64,000 bases of DNA, taken from contig NZ_CP096255.1 in the NCBI RefSeq assembly GCF_011516635.5, positions 4,028,501 to 4,092,500 of the forward strand, in the 5' to 3' direction. Both the position numbers and the translations under genes were made by a program. Every line of letters begins with the position of its first letter. The first letter of the stretch is position 1. The stretch is from Bradyrhizobium barranii subsp. apii. GTDB taxonomy: Bacteria; Pseudomonadota; Alphaproteobacteria; Rhizobiales; Xanthobacteraceae. Below the pieces are notes generated by a model. The model searched no databases and was not told the DNA's origin. It was given only the letters and a program-made list of their open reading frames with translations. Shown piece after piece: positions 52,808 to 62,700 of this stretch.

Positions 52808-54649
52808 TCATCCCTCCGGTACCTCGGCCAAACGCATACCTTCATAGACGCGTTCGCGTCCGGCGAGGTGGGTGGGATTATCACTCGCTGCGCCGAGGCG
52901 GAACCGGCGGATGGTAAAGCTTGGATCAAGCGCAAGTCCTGCCTTCGCAGCGGCCCGCGCCTCATCCAGCGAGCCGAGCAGCGCCAGGACGGCGGCGATT
53001 CCAAAATGCGTGATCGGATAATTTCGGTTGGCCTCGAGACTTCGACGGAACCAAGTTACTGCTTCGGCGTCGGCATTGAGCTGCACTTTGGCGAAGCCGA
53101 CCATCTGCAGCCACCGGAAGGCGGAGATGTCGCGAGGAGAGAGGCGGAACGCTTCGTTGACATGGGCCTCAGTCTCTGCGCCGCGACCGAGAGAATTCAT
53201 GGCGAAACCGATGGCCGCGTGCGCGTTAGCCAGATTTCGATCCAACGCCAACGCTCGCTCGCATTCGGCGATGCCTTGAATCGCACGATTCGTAAAAATC
53301 TGGACTACCCCTAATATCATGTGGGCCAAGGCGTGGTTCGGCGCGAGAGACAGCGCCTTTGTCAACGTCGTCTCGGCTGCCGCGAGATGCGCGGCCCGGT
53401 CGTCGGCCAGGAAGATCGCTCCGATGGACGCATCCACCAACCCCACACCGACCATCGCTCCGATATTTCCGGGATCGAGCGCCAAGGCTCGTTCAAAAAA
53501 GCTGCGGGCTTGTGCCATCGATTCGGACGTGATCCCCTTGTTCCACAAGGCCACGCCTCGGAAATAGAAGTCCATCGCATCGGGATGCCGCGAACGTTCC
53601 GCTCGGCGCGCCTCAACCGCGATAAGCTGGGCGTCCAGCGCATTGGCGAGCCTTGCTACGATTTCGTCCTGCGTATCGAAAAGGTCGGTGACAGGCTTGT
53701 CGAAGCGTTCGGCCCATAGATGCGACCCGGTTTCGGCGTCAATCAGCTGCACATTTACTCGAAGCCGATTGCCGCCACGTTGCACGGAGCCCTCGAGCAA
53801 GTAGCGAACATTCAACTCGCGACCGATCTGTTTGAGATCAATCACTTTGTTCTTATAGGTGAATGCGGTGTGTCGGCCGATTACGAATGCGCCACTGATG
53901 CGTGACAGGTCCGTCGTGAGGTTCTCAGTCACGCCATCGACAAAATAATCCTGCTCGGTATCGCCCCCAAGGTTCATGAAAGGCAGGACGACGATCGAAA
54001 GTCGTGGCGCTGGAAGCACGGCCGGTCTCGCGCGGTCGGCTTGTACCGGCGGGTTAGGTCCTTCCTGGAGCACAGCGTAGGCTCGCACTGGGCGGTCGAT
54101 GTTTTTGAGGTTCTGCTCGCCAAGATCGGCAAACTCAACCTCGATCTTGTCTCGGATTTGATCGTAGGCGGCGGACGAGATGCAGATACCGCCGGGCTCA
54201 GCGATGCTCTCAAGCCGCGCAGCGATGTTAACGCCGTCTCCAAAGATGTCATGAGGCTCAACGATGACGTCACCGATGTTGACACCCACACGGAAAGCAA
54301 TGCGCCTGTCTTCCGCGTCGTCGATTGTAAGTTCCCCGATGCGGGTCTGAAACTGCACCGCAGTTCGGACGGCTTCGACAGCGCTCGGAAACTCCGCCAA
54401 GAAGCCGTCGCCGATGTTCTTCACGATACGGCCGCCGTGTTCGGCGATTGCCGGTGCGACAGCGTCCGCTAGGAGCGCCGTCACCTTGGCGTAGGTCGCC
54501 TCTTCATTCTCGTGCATCAGCCGCGAATAGCCAGCCACGTCAGCTGCCACTATCGCCGCCAACCTGCGCTCAACCCGGACTGGCGCCAACATCGCTTTGA
54601 CTGAATGCCCGCTCAAGCTGGTGACCGTTCCTGGGTTCTTCTGAGACAT
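52808..54649 (-). CDS. Class III adenylate/guanylate cyclase with TolB-like and TPR domains
   Basis: A protein of 613 residues. The N-terminal cyclase homology domain (about 25-200) has metal-binding D37 in AAIVAADVAGYSRLM and D81 in KNIGDGFLAEF, with HDIFGDGVNIAARLE following. A TolB N-terminal-like domain comes next (SIVVLPFMNLGGDTEQDYF, LLEGSVQRGGNRLRVNVQL), then several TPRs. Such proteins are abundant in Bradyrhizobium; many have not been tested for activity. The substrate-specifying residues were not assigned. The TolB-TPR part is clearly related to the neighbour at 51100. Confidence 0.87.
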   Translation of the reverse strand: MSQKNPGTVTSLSGHSVKAMLAPVRVERRLAAIVAADVAGYSRLMHENEEATYAKVTALLADAVAPAIAEHGGRIVKNIGDGFLAEFPSAVEAVRTAVQFQTRIGELTIDDAEDRRIAFRVGVNIGDVIVEPHDIFGDGVNIAARLESIAEPGGICISSAAYDQIRDKIEVEFADLGEQNLKNIDRPVRAYAVLQEGPNPPVQADRARPAVLPAPRLSIVVLPFMNLGGDTEQDYFVDGVTENLTTDLSRISGAFVIGRHTAFTYKNKVIDLKQIGRELNVRYLLEGSVQRGGNRLRVNVQLIDAETGSHLWAERFDKPVTDLFDTQDEIVARLANALDAQLIAVEARRAERSRHPDAMDFYFRGVALWNKGITSESMAQARSFFERALALDPGNIGAMVGVGLVDASIGAIFLADDRAAHLAAAETTLTKALSLAPNHALAHMILGVVQIFTNRAIQGIAECERALALDRNLANAHAAIGFAMNSLGRGAETEAHVNEAFRLSPRDISAFRWLQMVGFAKVQLNADAEAVTWFRRSLEANRNYPITHFGIAAVLALLGSLDEARAAAKAGLALDPSFTIRRFRLGAASDNPTHLAGRERVYEGMRLAEVPEG

Positions 54650-54718
54650 GCCGACCGTCAGTTGAAATCTCTGCGTTCGAGGGCTAGCCGGAAAACACTT
54701 GCTCGCACCGATGTCTTC

Positions 54719-55002
54719 TCAATTTGAACCAGCTCGGACATGCGCGGCCGAGGCTACGCTTGGGCTGCACCCAAATCGAAGGCGGAACATTCGGGAGAAA
54801 TGCGCGTAGGGCATCTCGCTTTCCCTTTCGCAACCAAGGAATGAGGCGACCTCTTTACCGCAAGTGCGCACAAGTCTGAATGCCGCAACAGCGGCACACA
54901 AAAATGTGTTCCCAGCCGTTGCTGGGAAATGACGCGCTCCTGTTCGTTGAAGGAGTGCGCGTCACCGCATCGGAAAGGGAGCGCCAGCCACTCCACGTTC
55001 AT
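54719..55002 (-). pseudogene. Possible AraC-family regulator remnant
   Basis: In one frame the minus strand ends with HFSRMFRLRFGCSPSVA, which resembles the second helix-turn-helix of AraC proteins. A second frame upstream gives LLRHSDLCALAV, also AraC-like. The frames do not join, so only a degraded fragment can be proposed. It lies divergent from the cupin gene, where an AraC regulator would be expected. The 524-base stretch 54650-55173 shows nothing else that I can support. Confidence 0.25.
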
Positions 55003-55173
55003 TCCTCATTGTTCTAGATGTCAACCGCTCGAGAGAGTGATTGGACCAGCACAGCAATCCTTGTGCCGATCTGACGGCGCTCTGGTGGCGATGGTGTCAA
55101 ACTGCTGCGGTCAACAAGCCGAGCGTCATCTGCAAGTGTCTTGCCTGCAGCATCATGTAAGAGGTCTCTGGCG

Positions 55174-55701
55174 ATGCCTGACAATCTCAATCCGAATGAT
55201 CGTCGCTCGACGGGCGCAATCAATGCTCAAGAAGTGTTTTCCCCGCAGCAACACTTGCGTCCGATGAACGAGTATCTCACTGAGGTTTCCGATAATGCAG
55301 GAGACTACTGTCTCATCCGATGTACCCTGCCCGCGGGCGCGGTGGTGCCGATGCATAGTCACGCCGATCGAGAGACGTTTTACGTGGTGTCCGGGAGCAT
55401 AAATGCTCTTCAGGGAGACCGCTGGGAGGAGCTTGGACCGGGCGATGTCTTCGATGTGCGAGACGGTGCCAAGCACGCTTGGAGAAACTCGTCGCAACTG
55501 GCTGCTTCGATCATATGCGTGACAACAACAAAGATGGCGCGGTTTCTGCAGGAGATATCGAGTTCAGCTGCCGGCTCTTTGCCGGAAGAGCAAGCGCGAC
55601 GCTTCCTCAAGCTCGTCCAGGCAAACGGGTATTGGCTCGCGAGCCCGGAGGAAAACTCAGCGGTCGGATTGACTGTCAATTGGAGCGGGGGCGGCGACTG
55701 A
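55174..55701 (+). CDS. Cupin-domain protein
   Basis: A protein of 175 residues with a single cupin beta-barrel. Motif 1 is MHSHADRETFYVVSGSI, with histidines and glutamate for a metal, and motif 2 is LGPGDVFDVRDGAKHAWRN. A helical tail follows (LPEEQARRFLKLVQANGYW). ATG at 55174 is chosen because GAGG lies about nine bases upstream. No neighbour tells its substrate; small cupins can be isomerases, dioxygenases or ligand sensors. Confidence 0.8.
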   Translation: MPDNLNPNDRRSTGAINAQEVFSPQQHLRPMNEYLTEVSDNAGDYCLIRCTLPAGAVVPMHSHADRETFYVVSGSINALQGDRWEELGPGDVFDVRDGAKHAWRNSSQLAASIICVTTTKMARFLQEISSSAAGSLPEEQARRFLKLVQANGYWLASPEENSAVGLTVNWSGGGD

Positions 55702-55770
55702 CTGCGGTTCCTGCCTCGTGCTGGACGCCCTGAATTATTGCACTGAAGAAGGGGCGGGCAACCGAAACGA

Positions 55771-55824
55771 GTGGCTAAGCACTATCGCAAGCGCACGTCG
55801 GCCCACTTCCGGTCCTGGCCCTTA
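55771..55824 (+). other. Possible 5' fragment of a gene interrupted by the IS
   Basis: A GTG-initiated frame, VAKHYRKRTSAHFRSWPL, runs from here straight into the left end of the IS. A basic start of this kind would suit a long secreted protein, and a large truncated one begins directly on the other side of the IS. The ribosome binding site is weak. Whether the two belonged to one gene cannot be told from the window. Confidence 0.2.
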
Positions 55825-56760
55825 GAGTCTGTCCGGAAAGATTACCTTGGATTGCATAGCTTTCGCAGCATGAGTCGGATGGAGGCCAGCTTGAGAAAGG
55901 CGAGCGCCCTGTGATTGAAGCATTCCCAATCTTTGGACAGTCTTCGGCATCGCCCGAGCCAGGCAAAGGTACGCTCGACGATCCAGCGTTTGGGCAAGAC
56001 GACGAAACGGTGAGCCTGATCGGAGCGTTTGACGATTTCGAGGTTCACGCGCTTCAGAGCGCTACGCAGCCCCTTCTGGAAATGTGGCCCTTGATATCCG
56101 CCGTCGGCGTAGAGCTTCAGAAGAAAGGGATAGAGGCCGAACAACGTTGCCATCAGGAGCACGCCGCCGTCGCGATCCTGGATGTCCGCCGCATGCACGA
56201 TGGCGTGCATCAAGAGGCCTTGCGTGTCGACGAGAATGTGCCGCTTCTTGCCCTTGATCTTCTTGCCCGCGTCGTAGCCATGGAGATCATGAGGCCCCCT
56301 TTTTCAGCGCTTTTCACGCTCTGGCTATCGATGATGGCGGCGGTGGGAGAAGCCTCGCGCTCGGCCCTTTCGCGACATTCGACATAGAGGGCGTGATGAA
56401 TTTTATCGAGCGTGCCGTTCCAGCTCCACAGATCGAAGTAGCCATACAGCGTCGAGCGCGGCGGCAGGTCCTTGGGGATCGCGCGCCACTGGCAACCTGT
56501 GCTCAGGATGTACATCAGCCCGTTGGCAATCTCGCGCAGGTCCACCGTACGCTTGTTGCCGCCGCGCTTGGCCGGCGGGATGCGAGGCGCGATCAGCGCC
56601 CACTCCTCGTCGGTCAAGTCGCTCGGATAGCGCAGGCGGCTGCGGTCGTAGCGTGCACGGTTCTCGGTAGTCCACATTGGCGGCGCGTCCCCATCGAATC
56701 AGGCCGCTCACCTTGAATCACAACCGATTCATTCGACTCAACATGTTTTGGAACAGACAC
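55825..56760 (-). mobile_element. IS5-family insertion sequence, 936 bp
   Basis: The ends are imperfect inverted repeats: GAGTCTGTCCGGAAA at the left and TTTTGGAACAGACAC at the right, 11 of 15 matching. They enclose a transposase on the minus strand. The flanking triplets are TTA on the left and TGA on the right. Both fit the TNA target known for some IS5-family groups, but they are not identical, so there is no intact target duplication. Confidence 0.8.
55842..56677 (-). CDS. IS5-family transposase in two overlapping frames
   Basis: The N-terminal frame (56677 down to 56210) has the IS5 start YPSDLTDEEWALIAP and the first catalytic aspartate in IIDSQSVKSAEKGG. The second frame carries LMHAIVHAADIQDRDGG, the second aspartate in YADGGYQG and the glutamate in RWIVERTFAWLGR, ending at 55842. 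The switch is a -1 shift at the run GAAAAAGGGGG near 56300. Such runs serve programmed frameshifting in some IS5-family elements, so the transposase may still be made; an inactivating indel is the alternative. Confidence 0.8.
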
Positions 56761-56762
56761 TG

Positions 56763-59700
56763 AGTGACTACGGACGCAACGGCTCCGGCGTGCTGGTGGC
56801 CGCAGATACGCCTTTGGCCGTCTCGGCACCGATTGTCACCGTTGCGGCGGTGGTCAAGGACGCGACCACCGGACCTTATGCCGGCAAGACCATCGACACC
56901 GAGGCGATCGCCGGCGGTGCGGCGCTTTACTTCGGCGCCGATGCGGCTGTCGCGGTCGGCAATGTCAGCAACTCCGTGGTGGCGATGCTTGGCGGCCAGA
57001 TCACCGGCACGGGCGGCACCGGCACTGGCGCCGCGGTCATGGCGCAGGATTCGACGACCCAGGTGGTCTTCACCGGCGGCGTCACCGGCGGCGCCGTGGC
57101 CGTCGGCGCTTCGGTCGCGTCGGCAAGCCGAACGAGCTCGGTCGCTGCGAGGGTTCTGAACGGCTCCACCGTCAACGTCACGACTCTGGCAGTTGGAGCA
57201 AGCGGCGCCGGCACCTTGACCACGACGTCCACAGCACTTGGCGGCGGCATCGTCGCGGGCGTCGGTGCGGATGCGGAGGCCCACGAGAACTCGTCCGTGT
57301 TGGCGGAGATCGGTAGCAGTGCCTCGATCACGACGTCGGCGGCCGGCGTCCGCACGCTGGTGTCGGCGTCGATCGCGCCCAACCTGTCGAGCGAGGCAAT
57401 CGGCGTCTCGGTCGGTGGCGGTGCCGTCGGCGTCGCCATCGCCAAGTCCACGGTCGGCGCCACGGTGACGGCCGATGTCGGCGACAACGTCAGCTTCTCG
57501 GGCGGTGCGCTCGCGGTAACCGCCATGGCGCTGGTTCCGACCGTCGGCACCACGACGTGGGCCAAGGCGCTCGCCGGCGGCGGCGGCTCGCTGATCGGCG
57601 CACAGGGCAGCCTTGCCGTGGCGTCCGAGAACGCGACGGTGAGCGCCTATGGCGGGACGGGGATCCGGCTTCCCAACGCCGACGTCACCATCGCGGCCGA
57701 GAACGACAGCGCCCAATACGCCGAGGGGACGGGCCTTTCGAGCGGCTTCCTGGCGCTCGGTGCGACGGTCGCGCAAACGTCGTCGAACGCGCACACCTAT
57801 GCCTATCTGGGTGCGCCCGCCGATATGGATAATCTCAATCACGGCAATTACACGGGCATCCTCCGGATCACGGCCACCGGTACGGATACCAACGTCTCCA
57901 ACGCGACGGTTGGCGCGGGCGGCACCTATGCCGGCGCGGCGGCGGTCGCGACGACCAGCTCGACCGCCGTGACCAACGCACGGTTCGACGGCGGCACGAC
58001 GGACGACACGCTCTATTTCGGTGGCCTCCGGATCAATGCCAAGCACACCACGAATTACGCCGCCAGCGGCGACGCCTACCAGGCCTCGACGGCCGGTGTC
58101 TCCGCCGGCAAGGCGCAGAACGACGTCGACTCGACCACCACTGCCGAGATCGGAACGCACCTGATCATCAATTCGGCGGGCGGCAACATGGTCGTCATCG
58201 CCAACGACATCGTCAACCAGGGCGGCGGCGGCGCGCGGTCGGGCTCCGGCGGCTCGTTCTCGGGTGCCGCTGCACTCAGCACCTCGACCGTCACCCAGCA
58301 CGTCAACACCAATATCGGGGCTGGCACGGTCCTGAGCCTCAACGGCGATCCGCGGACGTCGGCGGCGTTCATCAATATCGAGGCCTACAACACGCTGAAC
58401 ACCAACGATACGGCGAGCCTCGCCACGGCCAGCTTCTTCGCCGGCGGCGGCGCCGAATCCAACATGACGGCGAACGCCACGCTCGCGGTCAACATCAATG
58501 CCCGCGAGCTGTTCAGCGTGGGCAAGATCTATATCGGCACGGCCGCGAAGATGGCGGCGGCGAACAACGCCAATGCCAGCCTCTACGGCGCGATCGCGGG
58601 CGTCGGCGCCAGCACCAACAGCTGGGTCCACGCCAACCAGTCCGTCAATGTCGGCGACAACGCAAAGATCGCGGCCTGGCGCGACATCACCATCTACGCG
58701 GGCCTCGCCGGCGACGGCACCGTCTTCAGCAGCGTGCAGGCGACGGCGACGACGGTGGTCTACAACAACACCGCCGTTCCGATCTCCACGCTTTATCGCG
58801 GCACGGCCAATGCCGACGACACCACGAGCCTGACGCTGGCCCCCACGTCGAGCATCCTCGGCGCGCGCGACATCTATCTGGGCGCAACGCAAGGGCAGGT
58901 CACGGCGGCCGGCAACGGCAGCAACTACAATCCGTATCTGGACATCTTCAGCGCCAAGAACAGCGACAATCACAGCCACACCAGCGGAACCGGCGATGTC
59001 GCGCTCAATGGCACGGTGGTGGCCGGCGTCAACAACGATGTGACGATCACGATCGAGCTCGGTGCGGCCGCGCCGACACTGAGCACGACCAGTCCGTATA
59101 CCCTGCTGACAAACGGCTCTTCGTCGGTCCTCGAGCTCGTCCCCGACGTCAATCATTTCAGCCCGGTGATGAGCTGGAACCACCAGACGGTCCAGTATGC
59201 CGTCGTCGGCAACTTCAATCCCTACCAGCTGGTGGTCAACCAGCTGGCGACGCTGACCGGCCTGACCGCGGCGCAGGTCCGCTCGCAGCTCGCGGCGGCG
59301 ACGCCCACGTCGCCCGCGAGCATGTCGCCGTCCGGCACCGATCCGACCGGCGACATCCAGCGCCAGATCGACACGCTGATCAAGCAGGCGCCGTTCACCT
59401 CCGACGCGCCCGGCAACGCCTTCGCGTTCGGCGACATCCTGGTGTCCGCCGGCAACGTCTCGATCCTGGCGCAGAAGCTCACCGGCAACAGCGGCACGAA
59501 TCCTGCCGCGCCCGCGGTCATCGCGCGCAGCTCGCCCTTGATCAAGATCGAGAACAAGGGTCTCGACTTCATGAGCCTGGGCAATCTCACGGTCGCCGAT
59601 GTGACCGGAGGAAACATCACTTACCGCCAGATCGACCATGTCGACCCGGATTCGCACTCCAACGTGACTTTCACCGCGATGCCGAGCGCCTCGCCGGTCA

Positions 59701-62700
59701 TCGACGTCTCCGCCACCTACAACCGCCTGGATCCGGACTCCGGCCAGGGTATCGACCAGAACGGCAACGTGCTGACCCGCACGCCCGACATCTATTTCAA
59801 CGGCGCCGTCAACAACGCGAACGGCCTGCTCAAGATCATCAACAATCTCGGCAGCGTCGTCGCATCGCAGTCGCTCAGTGCCGCGACCGTCCAGATCGTG
59901 GTGCCCAAAGGCACCTTCACCTTCCTCGGCGGTATCGGGAGCTTCTACGACAGCGGCAGCGCGGTCACCTCGCAATGGGCCACCACTGAAAACAGGCCGG
60001 AAGACACGCTGACCGCGGTGATGACGGCGGCGACCTATCTCGGCGCCTACGGCGACTACTATACCGCTCCGCATATCGCTTCGGGAACCGATCACCCCTA
60101 TTTCTATTACTGCTGCACCGACGGCAGCCACGGCGTGTATCAACCCGTCGGCAACGCCGACGCCAGCACGATCTTCACCGCGCGCATGCTGATGACGTAT
60201 TACGACGGCACCTCGCTCTATTCATCGATCTTCCTGCCGGTGGGCAGGGGTACGCCTGGGAACACCAGCACTCCCGATGCCGGCAGCGTGCCTGACATCG
60301 CGACCCTCAAGATCATCGAGGGGCAGTCGCAGGACTCGTCCAATGTCGTGCTCGCGCAGTGGAAGAAAACGACTTATGACGGCCGCAACGTCTACACCGA
60401 TAGCGGTCCGTACAAGACGCCGTTCAACTGTGCGTCAGCCTGCGACAGCTCGGGCTTCTTCCAGGTGATCAACATCCAGCCGGATGCGATCACGCCGAAG
60501 ACCGCGGACGCGCCGGCCACCGCGACTGCCACCCGGACCATCAGCGGCCAGGCGGTCATCATCTCGGCGTCGGTGATCAACATCAACGGCACCATCCAGG
60601 CCGGCTCGAGCAGCAATTACTCGGTCGACATCGGCGCCGCGGCGTACGATGCCATCTACGGCAGCAACGGCCTCAAGAACCGCAACGGCGGCGCGGATTT
60701 TGCCGCGGCCCAGGCCAATGCGCGGAACGGCGTCTATTACGACATCTCGGGCTCCGTGACGGCGTCGGCCAGCGGCGACGCCAAGATCGGGGTCAGGTAC
60801 AACGCTCTCACCGACCAGCTCATCCTGAATGGCGTGGCGCAGGGCGCCGGCGGCTACGTCTACCTCAACGGCAAGATCATCTCGACCTCGACCGACAGCA
60901 CCCAGACCCAGGGTAACATCGAGATCAAAGGCGGCGCCGGCACGGTCACCGTCAACAACACCAGCGGGCTCCAGCTGGTCACCAACACCATCAATACCAG
61001 CGTCACTGCCCAGAGCGTGGTCGAGATCGTCGACCAGCTCAAGGGGAAGACGACGTGGTGGGTTTACGATCCCAAGGCTGCAAGCAGTCAGCAGGTGTCG
61101 CGGTACGAGACCAACAGTGTCACTGCGGCCGCGATCGACCCGTCGATGCTTACGGCCAGGACCGGTACGGCGGGCGTCCAGTACCGGACGCAGGAGAACA
61201 TGCTCTATCAATGGGTCGACACCGCGACGCTGGATCGTCTACCCACCAGCACGCAGTTCGACTACGGCTGGAGCTTCACGCCCAATCAGGTCACCGGCGA
61301 GAACTGGACCCGCTCGACCAACCTGGTTTCAGGCACGCAGAGCAGCAACTATCAGAAAGTCACCACCGCCACAGGCAGCTATCACTGGGCGGGAGGCGTG
61401 AACCCGGATGGGAGCCCCGTTGGACTCAACACCCATTCCAACGCGTGCTGCGGCGCGGACGCCCAGTACAACTGGTACCAGGCGATCTATGATCACCTGA
61501 CGCTCACGCTGACCAACACGGTCAAGGCGTCGAACCCGATCAACATCAAGTTCATCGGCGGCAGTAGCAGCGACGTCGTGGTCAATTCGACCTCGGGCAT
61601 CGTCATCAACGGGTCGATCAACAACCAGCAGGGCACGACGACGCTTGCCGCCACCGGCGCCAACTCGTCCATCACGGTCGCCGCCAATGCCAACAACCCG
61701 GTGATCTCGGGGACGAGCGTGACGCTTCGGGGGGACGGCGGTATCGGCACGCTCGGCACCACCAAGGCGCCCGTCCAGGTGCAGCTCTATGGCGGCAGCC
61801 TGACCGCGAGCTCGATCGACCGCGACATCGCGATCTCGGCCATCGGCGCGCTGTCGATCAACCAGGTGAAGGTGAACTCGGCAGGCGCGACGCCGCAGGG
61901 CAGCGTCTTCCTCTCGGCGACCGGCGACATCAACTCGGCGTCCGCCTACAACGTCGCCAATCCCGTCGTGATCGGCAAGAACATCGAGATCAACTCCACC
62001 TCCGGTGCGATCGGTGCGACGAGCGCCGTCGTCAACGGCGCGTCCACCCTGACCAACATCAATCCGCTGGTGATCCAGGCGACGGGGACGGTTCAGGCCA
62101 ACGGCAGCGTCGACGGCGGTGTTCTCGACAGCGCCTCGGCCACCGGCACCTACATCATCCAGTCCAAGGGCGATTTGCGCCTCGGCACGGTCCAGTCGGC
62201 CGGTGGCCCGGTCTTCCTTGAGGCGGCGGGCTCCGACAACAACCCGGCCAACATCCTGAACGGCCGGGCGGCGGTTGGTCTGACCCAGGCGCAGAGCCAG
62301 CATCTTCAGGACGTTCAGGCGAGCCTCGACCTGCTCAGCGGCAATGCCGCCACCAACGCCGTCAACAGCTACCAGTCGATGGTGACGTCGGCCTACAACG
62401 ACTACTTCCAGCTCAAGAACATCGCCTTCCCGAACGGCAGCACCTACAACCCGACCTCGGTGGGGCAGACGGTGCTGCGGGCGCAGGTGGCTGCCAAGCT
62501 CGGCATCGATCCCGCGAACGTCACGACGACGCAGATGAAGACCGAGGCCACGACGCGGTTCCTGAGGGACCAGTTCCTGCTCGGCAAGATCACCACCGAC
62601 GAGCTCAAGACCTCGCTGACGACGTTGCTGGGCAGCGCGCCCACAGATCCGCTGGGGACCGTGTTCGGCAGCTCGCTGTCGTCGACCCTGTTCACCAAGT

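Noticed and set aside
56718..60143. Very long minus-strand open frame (about 1,140 codons) opposite the giant adhesin frame
   Set aside because: It mirrors the codons of the plus-strand gene, is Arg/Gly/Val/Asp-rich low-complexity sequence with no recognisable domain, and starts inside the repeat-rich region. It is a shadow of a high-GC coding strand.
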